Assembly: GCF_026240905.1 (NCBI RefSeq)
Contig: NZ_JAPEVI010000003.1
Span: 186,001 to 250,000, forward strand
DNA length: 64,000 bases
Source: Roseibium salinum
GTDB taxonomy: Bacteria > Pseudomonadota > Alphaproteobacteria > Rhizobiales > Stappiaceae
Reading direction: 5' to 3'
Shown here: positions 1 through 7,409 of the stretch, one piece after another
Layout: each line of letters begins with the position of its first letter
Position numbering within the stretch: the first letter of the stretch is position 1
Notes under the pieces: generated by a model
What the model was told of the DNA's origin: nothing
The model's database searches: none
What the model saw: the letters and a program-made list of their open reading frames with translations, nothing else
Position numbers and translations under genes: made by a program

Positions 1-2
1 GG

Positions 3-389
3 GCGCTGGTGAAGGAATATGGCGAGCCGGAAAGCGACGGCTACCAGAACGTGGTGGCCAGGGCCGACCGGGCCCTGAGCGGGCTGAAAGCCGCCGGTGT
101 CGACCTGTCCGACTGGTTTGCCGGAAAGGGCGCCCTGAGGGCGGCGGACGACAGCGGCCTGCAGCAGGTGGCGGACCCGACGGCAGTCAAGCTGCTGGCC
201 TTCATCCACGACAGGGCCTTTGCCGAGGACGGCCTTTCCGGCCTGAATGAAGGGACGGGCGGGGACAATCCGTTCGACACCGACAACCCCAACCTGAAAA
301 GGCAATCGGAGCTCCTGGAAAGCAACCCGGCGCGAGCGCGGCAGCTGATCGTCTCCGCGGGGCGGGATCCGAGGCTGTTTCGGCTGTAG
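3..389 (+). CDS. Phage scaffolding (capsid assembly) protein, 3' part
   Basis: The frame is open to the left window edge, so only the last ~128 codons are seen and the start is outside. The visible part begins with a K-E-Y-G pattern followed by an A-x2-A-L repeat-like helix, then T-A-V-K-L-L-A and A-E-D-G. This layout is typical of the middle of podovirus scaffolding proteins, which guide coat assembly inside the procapsid and are usually encoded just before the major capsid gene. The last 40 residues (NPFD... to ...GRDPRLF) form the module found again at the ends of two other proteins in this window. In phage P22 the scaffold C-terminus is the coat-binding domain, which makes this tail a plausible packaging tag here. 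The capsid gene lies 4.4 kb downstream instead of next door, so the island between them is probably an insertion. Confidence 0.62.
   Translation, partial: ALVKEYGEPESDGYQNVVARADRALSGLKAAGVDLSDWFAGKGALRAADDSGLQQVADPTAVKLLAFIHDRAFAEDGLSGLNEGTGGDNPFDTDNPNLKRQSELLESNPARARQLIVSAGRDPRLFRL
267..389 (+). repeat. Scaffold C-terminal module, copy A
   Basis: 40 codons plus stop. It starts at N-P-F-D and contains L-K-x-Q, a N-P-A-R-A core and G-R-D-P near the end. By hand alignment 22 of 40 residues match copy B. It is GC-rich like the phage backbone, so it is probably the original scaffold tail. Confidence 0.8.
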
Positions 390-541
390 GAGCCGGCGGC
401 ATGCTGAGAGCGCCTTCTTCTTCTTTGTGTGGCGGCGAAACCGCCATGCCGGCAGAACAAGTGCAGCTTGTTCACTTTTTGGTTGCATTGGAACATAAGG
501 GGAACATACTCTCGGTCGACATGGCTGGAACGGAGGAAGTC

Positions 542-825
542 GTGAGGGCGATAAAGGTGGCCGCCGCGCTGATTGGAATGGTTCTCAGCGCCTGCGCATC
601 AAACGATCCCAGCAGTTCAGTGCATCTGGAAGAGTGCATATGGCTGACAATTGCGCTCCGGGCGCCGTCATGGAGAGGCTTGCCGGTGAGAAGAAGGTTA
701 GTATTATAAGTTTATATAGTAAAAATATTACCAAAATGTATTGGGAATACTTCCAGATAATGAGGAAGTGCGATTTGGTGAAGGATTTTTACTTTGTGGT
801 TCATCAGGAATGGGCGGATGAATGA
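542..825 (+). pseudogene. Frameshifted small lipoprotein, orphan immunity candidate
   Basis: A GTG at 542 follows a strong GGAGG Shine-Dalgarno. The product starts with a lipoprotein signal with lipobox L-S-A-C (Cys18), so it would be anchored in a membrane facing the periplasm. After about 30 residues this frame drifts into Arg-rich sequence and stops at 709. A second frame open to 825 supplies an AT-rich, protein-like continuation (from about 640, including the pattern MYWEYFQIM). I infer one frameshift between about 630 and 660. It sits directly behind the scaffold gene, where the other islands carry membrane or lipoprotein genes ahead of toxin-like genes. No family was recognised; the immunity role is inferred from location only. 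Confidence 0.4.
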
Positions 826-1243
826 ATTCGATTTCTTTCCAGTTTCCCGCCCCTCCCTTCGCTGCATTCCGAACAAAGGGTGTCCAGGTCAGACGGGCTC
901 TGTCTAATCCTGAAACGGACGGACACAGCAGAAGTGCGAGAGCCCAGATGGTACTGCGAAAAAAGCGGTTGGACTGACGAAATGTAGATAAGGATCAAAC
1001 AATGGCCGGTGGGACAAAGTATACGCATCGGTGAAGACAGATTTTATGGTGTTGTATTTCACAGGACCTACTGCGCCATGCCCGCAGACCCGTAGCGTCC
1101 CTACCGACGAAGCAGCATGAGCGGTCGTTAGTGCAGGTCCATCCTGTGCTGCGCCGCTCAACTGCGCAATAATTGCGAAAATGTGCATAACGTTCTGCAC
1201 AGAGAGCTGCCTTAATAGAATTGTATTCTCCGTGAGGTTGATT
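826..1243 (+). other. Gene-free stretch with degenerate sequence
   Basis: No credible gene. One short open stretch at about 985-1120 looks protein-like in two frames but lacks a start, a Shine-Dalgarno and a recognisable motif. It may be the debris of an older cassette. Confidence 0.5.
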
Positions 1244-1639
1244 ATGAAAAGGATTTTCCAAACAGGAAAAGCAGCAACGGCTCTTTTGCTTACTGCGGGC
1301 GGGTGTATGCTTGGATATTTTCTGGGAAGTATGCTCCCGTCTCCGGCGTATATTGCGGATCTGCAGCGAATACCTCTTCTGATGAACACACCGGAGGATG
1401 TGTCTTTGCTTGTTAAAAGACATCTGCCGGATGACGCTTATAAAGTGTTTGAAATCGCCGCCAATTCTTCAAGCAACATCTCAATTCGCAAGGAAGAAAA
1501 GTGTGGTTGTTCTTTGATCTATCTTGAAAGAGCCGTTTCCAGGCTCCCACTGCCTGACCGGGAGCTTACAATCTACTTTGAGCTCAAAGATGGTGAATTG
1601 AAATATGGTGGCGCCTCTATCGTGAAATGGTTTCTTTAA
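1244..1639 (+). CDS. Small membrane-anchored protein, candidate immunity protein
   Basis: 131 aa. The ATG at 1244 was chosen because GAGG lies just upstream and because it places a basic n-region (MKRIF) before a hydrophobic segment (residues ~9-28, ALLLTAGGCMLGYFLGS), which is a membrane anchor or uncleaved signal. The rest is a small soluble domain (~100 aa) presumably on the periplasmic side, with a C-G-C motif near residues 87-89. It ends 15 bases before the toxin-like 296-aa gene and should be co-translated with it. Base composition is clearly AT-richer than the capsid and tail genes. No family is recognised. Adjacency, size and membrane location suggest immunity to the following protein; a secretion or chaperone role is the alternative. 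Confidence 0.5.
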   Translation: MKRIFQTGKAATALLLTAGGCMLGYFLGSMLPSPAYIADLQRIPLLMNTPEDVSLLVKRHLPDDAYKVFEIAANSSSNISIRKEEKCGCSLIYLERAVSRLPLPDRELTIYFELKDGELKYGGASIVKWFL

Positions 1640-1654
1640 GAAGTGAGTTGTCAT

Positions 1655-2545
1655 ATGGAAAAAATAGAAGTTGGTTATAATCCTATCGCGGTCACTGGTA
1701 ATTTAGCGCATCACAAGTTCATTCTATACACGCGGTCCGATGGTACGACGTTCCAGATCCATGGTCACGGTTCGAGAGATTATGGCTGGAGTCCATTCGA
1801 AGAACTTGCCTCTAGTGGACCCAATGACCTTGCAGAATTTGGCCACTTGTCAGTTCGTGTTTTCAGGTCTTCTCCGAAGAATGAAGAGGCAGCCTTAAAA
1901 GTTCAAAGAGAAGTTGTTTTTGAAGGACCTGATCTCTCCAGGAAATTTTTTAAAATGGTGGGAATGGCGCAAGGAATTGCGGAGCAGAATACCAAGTACA
2001 ATGCGGGATCGAACAACAGCAACACCTTAGTCGACCGAATTGTGCAATGGTCCGGAGGAAACGCACCTCGGTTGGGTGAGAAATATGTTTCACCCGGCAG
2101 CGTTAACGCATCGGAATTCAAGCCAGAACTATTCTCAAAAATGCCCCCGATCCTGTGGGGAAAGGAGACTTATTCCAATCACAAGGACGTGTTTGCTGGC
2201 CTCTTCGGGAACGTGGGCAGGCAAGCGGCAGAGCCGAATCAAAATAGAGAAACCGAGCAAGAGACACCGCCGTCGCTGCTCAAGAATGAGATTTCTCCCA
2301 CTCGTTTAGCTCCTACATTCCATGAGCAGCATAAAAGGGAAGGCCGGGACACAGTTCCAGGCAATGAACAGAAAGTCGAAGACAAGCGTGGCTCACTTGA
2401 TCCGAACGCTCTCAAAAACGCCAACCCGTTTGACGTGAGAAAACCCGACCTCAAGCAGCAGGCCACTCTTATGGAGCGTAATCCGGCGAGGGCGAAGCAG
2501 TTTATCCTGGCTGTGGGGCGCGATCCCGTAATGTTCGGATTTTAG
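1655..2545 (+). CDS. Toxin-like protein with scaffold C-terminal tail (predicted papain-like N-terminus)
   Basis: 296 aa; the ATG at 1655 has AAGTGAG in Shine-Dalgarno position. Residues ~1-180 form a globular domain with a His pair at 19-20 followed by a strand, a G-x-H-G-x-G pattern at ~35-40, and an N-N-S-N-T motif at 120-124 leading into a helix. NSNT-type motifs occur in predicted permuted papain/NlpC-like hydrolases, some used as effectors. I offer this family only as likely, because no catalytic Cys is obvious. Residues ~185-255 are a charged, Pro/Glu/Lys-rich linker. Residues 257-296 are the scaffold tail module (copy B). The protein is therefore a chimera: AT-rich cargo joined to a phage coat-binding tail. 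If the tail works as in other scaffolds, the cargo would be packaged in the procapsid. The partner is probably the membrane protein encoded at 1244-1639. Confidence 0.55.
   Translation: MEKIEVGYNPIAVTGNLAHHKFILYTRSDGTTFQIHGHGSRDYGWSPFEELASSGPNDLAEFGHLSVRVFRSSPKNEEAALKVQREVVFEGPDLSRKFFKMVGMAQGIAEQNTKYNAGSNNSNTLVDRIVQWSGGNAPRLGEKYVSPGSVNASEFKPELFSKMPPILWGKETYSNHKDVFAGLFGNVGRQAAEPNQNRETEQETPPSLLKNEISPTRLAPTFHEQHKREGRDTVPGNEQKVEDKRGSLDPNALKNANPFDVRKPDLKQQATLMERNPARAKQFILAVGRDPVMFGF
2423..2545 (+). repeat. Scaffold C-terminal module, copy B
   Basis: 40 codons plus stop, exactly the length of copy A. Against copy C, 95 of 120 bases and 34 of 40 residues agree by hand alignment, and most base differences are silent. 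This implies that the encoded peptide, not just the DNA, has been kept by selection. Confidence 0.8.
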
Positions 2546-2606
2546 TCTAGACGTTCGAAACCCAGTACTGTGCGCGCGGTCGCCAATCAATGCCATTCCA
2601 TCGGGC

Positions 2607-2735
2607 CTCATAAGTGAATTCTCGAAGAAAAAGTGGGACCCGGATTTTAGTGAAGAGTATTTTCGAGTTTGGATCGATTCCCTTGTGTCCAGAGTGACGC
2701 CAATTGAAGAAGTCATGAGCTTGAAATGCAAATGA
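2607..2735 (+). pseudogene. Fragment of a lipoprotein gene related to the one at 3553
   Basis: An open stretch without a start. The first 22 codons encode nearly the same peptide as the middle of the 160-aa lipoprotein at 3553-4035 (K-K-W-D-P-D-F-S-E-E-Y-F-R-V-W), including a 47-base identical block. The last ~20 codons differ and end at TGA 2733-2735. The fragment lacks the signal sequence and the N-terminal half. It is best read as a remnant left by recombination between paralogous immunity genes. Confidence 0.6.
2627..2673 (+). repeat. 47-base exact direct repeat, copy 1
   Basis: Identical to 3831-3877. It lies in the lipoprotein gene fragment. Sequence on both sides diverges quickly, giving the pattern of a recombination patch or recent partial duplication. 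Confidence 0.85.
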
Positions 2736-2790
2736 GGATAGGAAAACGATTCAGGTTTTCCCTGTCTGGTTATCTTTAGAAGGGGGCGGA

Positions 2791-3150
2791 ATGTTAAAGG
2801 GAATTCGGGTGCTTTTATTTCTGGTCGTTCCGGCTCTTTGTACCGTCTATGTCATCTATTTCCTTGCTCTTGGCGGACTTCACCGAGACATGCGAGATTA
2901 CGACATTCAGTATATTTCCGAACATTGTCCCGCACTTTCGCGGCAGGTCGGGCCGCTTGAAATCGAAAAGCGCACTGAGGCGGATTGGTCGCCGTTTTTT
3001 ACGGAATACCGCTACGTTCCTGATGCGACGAGTATAGCAGGCGTTGTCGAGGTTGGCAGAAGAAACGACTGGTCCGCGTTGTCCTGCTTTCCCCTTTTCA
3101 CATGTCTGTTGCCGCCGGTTATCGAAGAAAATTGCAATGCAACTGAATGA
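2791..3150 (+). CDS. Small membrane-anchored protein, orphan immunity candidate
   Basis: 119 aa with a strong Shine-Dalgarno (GAAGGGGGCGGA) just before the ATG. Residues ~5-27 form one hydrophobic segment (LFLVVPALCTVYVIYFLAL); the remaining ~90 residues are probably periplasmic and include a tyrosine-rich stretch (around F-F-T-E-Y-R-Y-V-P-D) and three cysteines near the C-terminus. No toxin gene follows; the next 400 bases are degenerate. It resembles the other single-span or lipoprotein genes of this island in size and layout and is AT-richer than phage genes. I infer an orphan immunity gene kept after loss of its toxin. No family is recognised, and it could be any small membrane moron protein. 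Confidence 0.45.
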   Translation: MLKGIRVLLFLVVPALCTVYVIYFLALGGLHRDMRDYDIQYISEHCPALSRQVGPLEIEKRTEADWSPFFTEYRYVPDATSIAGVVEVGRRNDWSALSCFPLFTCLLPPVIEENCNATE

Positions 3151-3552
3151 GTGAAGACCATGGAAGCGGCGTCGTTGGGTTCGTTTAAACGGCAGTCACC
3201 GACGCTCCCAAAATCACTCCAACTGCAATCTTGAGCATTCAAGCTTCTAAAAGTTAAACAGAACGAACTGGTCGATGCGGTGCGTATGGAAGCCAGACGA
3301 ATAGGTATGGATCGACAAATCATGCTTTCCATCATGCAGTGGTTCGTTTCCCGGCTCCTGTCAGACTGCGCAAAATCTGCAAGGATGATTGAAAGCTTCT
3401 GCACGGCTCCATCGTAGAAGACTGACCCGAAAGCCGGTTCCCGGCGGATGCATGCCGTGCGCCGGGGTCTTTGACTTTGCCGTTCCGATCGCCGCGTTTT
3501 GAATTTTCAGAGTGTTCGCAAACTCGGCACCGGCTTCGAGTGGAGGTTGCCG
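3151..3552 (+). other. Degenerate stretch between two immunity-like genes
   Basis: About 400 bases with no convincing start. An open run ending at TAG 3416-3418 encodes a helical, Met/Arg-rich peptide of about 55 residues without a Shine-Dalgarno. It could be the tail of a lost toxin or immunity gene. Nothing else is seen. Confidence 0.45.
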
Positions 3553-4035
3553 ATGAGCAGCGTTGCGCAAATACAGGACTGTCGCCAAAGCGCCCGCTTT
3601 CCCGGGGGCATCAAAGCATCAGGGCCTTCAAGAATAGTTCTATTCGTGTTTCTGGGATTTCTTTTAAGCGGTTGCGACGATTACTACACAATGGCTGCCT
3701 ACGACACGTCTCCCGTTGTTTATAGAATTAAGAACGGTGAATTTATGATTGGAAACAGTATAATTTCGTCGAGTAACTACGATAAACTATGCATAATTTC
3801 CCCTTTGGTTCTCATAAGTAAGTTTTCAACGAAAAAGTGGGACCCGGATTTTAGTGAAGAGTATTTTCGAGTTTGGACTGTGAAGGGTGAAACCGAGAAA
3901 GTCGAAATAATACACGAAAGCTGGATCGTCATAGAAAGCGGAAACAACTTGTGTGCGGAAAATGATGAAGAAATCTACGTTTCTAAAATCGGGGAAGATG
4001 GAAGTTTATACTTGAAGTCAAGGGGAACAAATTAG
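3553..4035 (+). CDS. Lipoprotein, candidate immunity protein
   Basis: 160 aa from the ATG at 3553, which has GGAGG about seven bases upstream; an upstream TTG at 3499 lacks this support. A long polar n-region precedes the hydrophobic stretch IVLFVFLGFLL and the lipobox L-S-G-C (Cys41), so the mature protein should be lipid-anchored facing the periplasm. Asp at +2 and +3 after the Cys favours inner-membrane retention if enteric rules hold. The mature domain has alternating strands (Y-F-R-V-W, W-I-V-I-E-S). Its stop codon is one base before the next start at 4037, so it is coupled to the broken toxin-like gene that follows. A fragment of a paralogue lies at 2607-2735. The immunity function is inferred from context only. 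Confidence 0.55.
   Translation: MSSVAQIQDCRQSARFPGGIKASGPSRIVLFVFLGFLLSGCDDYYTMAAYDTSPVVYRIKNGEFMIGNSIISSSNYDKLCIISPLVLISKFSTKKWDPDFSEEYFRVWTVKGETEKVEIIHESWIVIESGNNLCAENDEEIYVSKIGEDGSLYLKSRGTN
3831..3877 (+). repeat. 47-base exact direct repeat, copy 2
   Basis: Lies inside the lipoprotein gene at 3553-4035 and is identical to 2627-2673. Confidence 0.85.
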
Positions 4036-4036
4036 A

Positions 4037-4379
4037 ATGGCAAGTTCTAAAGATATTCATTTGGATCCTCGTAGTTTTAACTCTGATTATACGCGGGACG
4101 TTCGATCTGCCACGAAAGGATTCCGGCTAAGTCCGGATCAATTTAATGCAGTAAAACACGCGGGGGTATCGGCCGTATTGACCGAGGGTCAAGCCCGATG
4201 GCACCCGCTCTTTGCTTCAGCCGAAAGTTCCGGAGCACGTCAATCCGTTTGACACGCGCAAACCCGATCTCAAACAGCAGGCGACTCTCCTGGAACGCAA
4301 TCCGGTGAGGGCGAAGCAACTTATTCTGGCGGCCGGACGCGACCCTGAGATGTTCGGGTTTTCAGAGGCCTTCGCCTAG
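4037..4379 (+). pseudogene. Broken toxin-like gene ending in scaffold tail copy C
   Basis: The ATG at 4037 follows the lipoprotein stop at once. The first frame gives ~65 residues (MASSKDIHLDPRSF...), with a predicted helix pair and no known motif, then stops at 4252. The scaffold tail module is encoded in a different frame from 4242 to the stop at 4377-4379. A one-base change between about 4200 and 4240 would join them into a protein of ~113 residues. The N-terminal part is much shorter than in the 296-aa relative, so an internal deletion is also likely. The native stop after the tail is replaced by five extra codons (SEAFA). The layout copies the 1244-2545 pair: membrane-bound partner, then toxin, then tail. 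Confidence 0.6.
4242..4379 (+). repeat. Scaffold C-terminal module, copy C
   Basis: The 40-residue module followed by five extra codons. It is closer to copy B than to copy A. It lies in a different frame from the gene start at 4037. Confidence 0.78.
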
Positions 4380-4806
4380 CCGGACGCACGCGGCAGGTTT
4401 TCCGATCAATGCGGCAAAAGGGCCTTTCGGAGCGTTGCCGTGGGGTAGGCAACGTCGGTGACCGGGACGTCTCACCAAATCAATCCAGATTGACGCCGGG
4501 CGACCCGCGCTTCGGCAACATGTTTCGTGCGCGCTGGCCTGGCGCCTCAACGGAGCGGCTGCCGCGATGAGCGCGCAAGCGATTTCTCTCCCGTCAGGCG
4601 AGAGATTGGGTGAGGGAGAGGCGGCGGGGAGCGCTCCGCTCTCCACTTTCCTACCCGGAGCATTGCTCCTGCCTCTCCTGAAAGAGAGAGGCGACCTTCC
4701 GGCAGAAAAAACCGATTGGAGCAACGCGCCGCATCTACCGGCGCGTGCCGTCAGCGACATCCACTTTCACGCCGGATCAATTTCACGAAAATCAAAAGGA
4801 CAATCA
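4380..4806 (+). other. Leader region of the capsid gene, no gene
   Basis: The frame reads open into the capsid gene, but the translation before 4807 is low-complexity and has no phage-like sequence. Around 4583-4625 lies a C/T-rich then G/A-rich inverted segment (CTCTCCCG... GAGAGATTGGGTGAGGGAGAGG), reminiscent of extragenic palindromic repeats in Hyphomicrobiales. AAAAGGA just before 4807 is the capsid Shine-Dalgarno. Confidence 0.5.
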
Positions 4807-5844
4807 ATGACTTCTGCAATTTCCGACATCGTCGTGCCGCGCGTTTTCACGCCCTATATGGCGGAGAACAAGCCGGCGAAACTGGTCATGCTGGAAAAGT
4901 CCGGCATCCTGGCGGCGCCCGCGCCCGAGATTGCCAAGCGCTTCAAGGCGGGCGGCAACCAGATCGAGGTGCCTTATTGGGAGGATCTCGATGATGCCGA
5001 ACCGACGGTGATCGACGACAGCGACAACAAGATCAGCGCCGCGAAGATCACGGCCAGCGACATGAAGGCCTACAAGCACCGCCTTGCCAAGAAATACGGT
5101 GCCAAGACCGTGGCGAGCTATGCCGCCACCGGCCGGGGCGACAGCGCCATGAACCGGGTGGCCGAGCGCATCGGCGCCTATTGGGGCCGGCGCAAGGAAG
5201 AGCGCATCATCGCGACAGCGGAAGGCGTTATCGCAGACAACCTGGCCAATGACGGCGGCGACATGGTCTATTCGATCTATTCCGACGTCAGCTCGCCGAC
5301 GGCCGCAAACCGCATCAGCTACCAGGCGATCAACCGCGCCCGGCTGACCATGGGCGAGAACCTGGACGACCTGCGCGTCATTGCAATGCACAGCTTCGTC
5401 TACGGCACGCTGCTGGACGATGAAAAGATCGAGTTCAAGAAACCCTCCGAAGCCCCGTTCGAAGTGCCTTACTATGCAGGCATGATGGTGCTGCACTCGG
5501 AGATGATGCCGGTGACGGCCGGGACCAATTCGGATGAATATTCCTGCTTCCTGTTCGCCCCGGGCGCCTTCATGCATATCGACGAGGTGCCGAACCGGAC
5601 GACGATCTACGGCAACGAAGGCACGGAAATCACCCGTGATCCGGACATCGGCGACGGCGGCGGCGCGGACTACCTGACCACCCGCCGTTTCGAGCTGATC
5701 CACCCGGCCGGCATGGACTTCACCGCGGCGTCCCTGGCCAAATCCCAGGGTGCCGCGCTGGCCGAGCTGCGCAATGCGGCCAACTGGAACCGCAAATACA
5801 CCCGCAAGAACGTGAAACTCGCCTGCCTGAAGGTGAATATCTGA
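4807..5844 (+). CDS. Major capsid protein
   Basis: 345 aa. The ATG at 4807 has AAAAGGA seven bases upstream and gives the expected capsid N-terminus. The protein opens with a V-V-P-R-V-F-T-P-Y motif and a leader helix, then carries the alternating Ala-rich helices and acidic loops of T7-like/podovirus coat proteins. It ends with a conserved-looking basic tail (N-W-N-R-K-Y-T-R-K-N). No stops, frameshifts or unusual codon use are seen, so it should be functional. The predicted partner is the scaffolding protein whose 3' end opens the window. Length is typical for podovirus coat proteins (~330-350 aa). A hairpin at 5887-5910 follows the gene and could end or attenuate transcription. Confidence 0.82.
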   Translation: MTSAISDIVVPRVFTPYMAENKPAKLVMLEKSGILAAPAPEIAKRFKAGGNQIEVPYWEDLDDAEPTVIDDSDNKISAAKITASDMKAYKHRLAKKYGAKTVASYAATGRGDSAMNRVAERIGAYWGRRKEERIIATAEGVIADNLANDGGDMVYSIYSDVSSPTAANRISYQAINRARLTMGENLDDLRVIAMHSFVYGTLLDDEKIEFKKPSEAPFEVPYYAGMMVLHSEMMPVTAGTNSDEYSCFLFAPGAFMHIDEVPNRTTIYGNEGTEITRDPDIGDGGGADYLTTRRFELIHPAGMDFTAASLAKSQGAALAELRNAANWNRKYTRKNVKLACLKVNI

Positions 5845-5886
5845 TTTCGGTTTCTTGTGGCCGCTATCGGCGGTTTTCCGCAGATT

Positions 5887-5913
5887 GCTCCTCCCCGAAC
5901 GGGGAGGAGCTTT
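5887..5913 (+). terminator. Hairpin after the capsid gene
   Basis: Perfect 10-bp stem (5887-5896 with 5901-5910, G/C-rich) and a GAAC loop, followed by only TTT. The stem is strong but the T tract is weak, so it may act as a partial terminator or an RNA-stabilising 3' end for abundant capsid mRNA. Confidence 0.65.
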
Positions 5914-6362
5914 GGCGGCGCGAATAAAGATCGCATGAAAACGCACAACGGGGCGGGGCCATGAAGCGATTGATCAGAAGGAACCTTTCGAAATTTCCTG
6001 TCTGAACAACAAGGATATTGCTCCCAAGGAGCCGTCAATTCATCAGCAGAAAACTGAAAATATGTGTTTGTGGGTTCGACTTGAATAGATGGAAATAATC
6101 ATTCCTGATTGGGGCGTTCTGAGGCAGATCGTTCAGCGGAGTAGGACCGGAGCGCCGGAACGGGCGCTGACTCTCTCTGTCACGATCGGGATTGCCGGTG
6201 GCAAAAAAAGCCGTTGAAAGTCGCATGCAGGTGTGGAACATTTAGAGAACAAAATTTCGACCTAAAGTGGAAGAAAAACAATTCGAAGCGATTTGCACTT
6301 GAGCCATGGCCGTCACAGGCGATCAGAGGCTGTGTACTTTCACCCAGTAATTACCTGTCGAG
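5914..6362 (+). other. Gene-free stretch ahead of the second island
   Basis: About 450 bases in which composition changes from GC-rich to AT-rich near 6030. No gene is supported on either strand. A promoter for the following membrane protein could lie in the AT-rich 6230-6300 part, but no clear -35/-10 pair was assigned. Confidence 0.45.
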
Positions 6363-7409
6363 GTGTTTGTCTTGAAACTACGGCTCTTTTGCCTCTTTCT
6401 GCTGTTTTTCACGGCCTTTCCACTCAGGTCCTTGAATCGCGACGTGCCAGAGCTGTTCTCCGGTGTCGACCAGATTACGGATTATCAGACCTATGTCATT
6501 TTGGAGTTCTTTTTTGATGTTGCGTTCAAAACAAACATCCTTTTTGCATTTCTGTTGTTCTTCAGAAGTGTTGTTCTTTTCAAAAACTGGTATTCAAATG
6601 TAATAATATTTTATGTTCTGGCTGTTAACCTGACCTCCTACATCTTATCCGTTCAGGCGTCATATATATTTTACTGGGACACGCTGCAGCACGTCGGCCC
6701 GGAGAGAATATTTGGCAACGAATTTGTTCTCTGCCTGACCCTGTTCATTGTCGTTATGGGGGTCTGGAAGTCGAAAAGAAACGAGAAGTTCAGTTTGACC
6801 TTGCCGGAATGGGGCGGGACTCCCGCTGATAGGAATGCAAAGAACCACAGAAACGACAGTTCTACAGGCGCCGGGTTTGCACGAGTATGGGCCAGGTGTC
6901 TTGGTAAAATTGATGTTGGATACCTAGGCAGGTTGTCGCGTTGGCTGGGTTTTCCGAGCCGAAATCTGCAGGCGCAGGCACGGTATCTTCTGTTGTTTGT
7001 CTTGCCCTTTGTAGTACTTGATCAAGGGGTCCCACTCGAACGTGTGCTCGCACGGTCCGAAACATACTATGGTGCAAATGCATTGCTCAGCTTCATTGAT
7101 GATGTTTCAGCGATTTTTGTCTTTGCACTAAGCCCCATAGTTTTCTTGATCTTCTTCTTCAGGAAAGTCGTTGTGTTTGGAAATCTGCGCTCGACTATTC
7201 TCGTCTGCACAGTGCTTGCCGCGCAGCTTTTGTTTTTGATTCCCCCATTTTTCGTCTCTTCGATCGATGAGCGTGAGCTGCTCGGTGAAACGATTTTGGA
7301 AACGGTGATTGCACATGTTGTCATTCTGGCTGTGATGACATTTTTGATTGGCTCTGATTATTCCAAAGCAAGAGGAAAGAGATACCGATGGATCTTAAAG
7401 GAACTATAA
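6363..7409 (+). CDS. Multi-pass membrane protein, candidate immunity partner of the next gene
   Basis: 348 aa from the GTG at 6363; a TTG at 6372 is an alternative. About eight hydrophobic segments are visible: near residues 5-20, 40-65, 72-100, 118-138, then after a soluble Arg/Ser/Gly-rich loop (~140-210) again at ~215-232, 255-275, 283-303 and 312-332. It is AT-rich and phenylalanine-rich, unlike the tail genes. It overlaps the start of the toxin-like 631-aa gene by 22 bases, so translation is coupled. No transporter signature was recognised. By analogy with polymorphic toxin loci, an integral membrane protein coupled to a toxin is likely immunity against a membrane or periplasmic activity. 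A role in toxin export cannot be excluded. Confidence 0.5.
   Translation: MFVLKLRLFCLFLLFFTAFPLRSLNRDVPELFSGVDQITDYQTYVILEFFFDVAFKTNILFAFLLFFRSVVLFKNWYSNVIIFYVLAVNLTSYILSVQASYIFYWDTLQHVGPERIFGNEFVLCLTLFIVVMGVWKSKRNEKFSLTLPEWGGTPADRNAKNHRNDSSTGAGFARVWARCLGKIDVGYLGRLSRWLGFPSRNLQAQARYLLLFVLPFVVLDQGVPLERVLARSETYYGANALLSFIDDVSAIFVFALSPIVFLIFFFRKVVVFGNLRSTILVCTVLAAQLLFLIPPFFVSSIDERELLGETILETVIAHVVILAVMTFLIGSDYSKARGKRYRWILKEL

Noticed and set aside
4583..4625. CTCTCCC/GGGAGAGG inverted segment before the capsid gene
   Set aside because: Looks like a common extragenic palindrome, but only one copy is in the window, so it cannot be shown to be a repeat family here.
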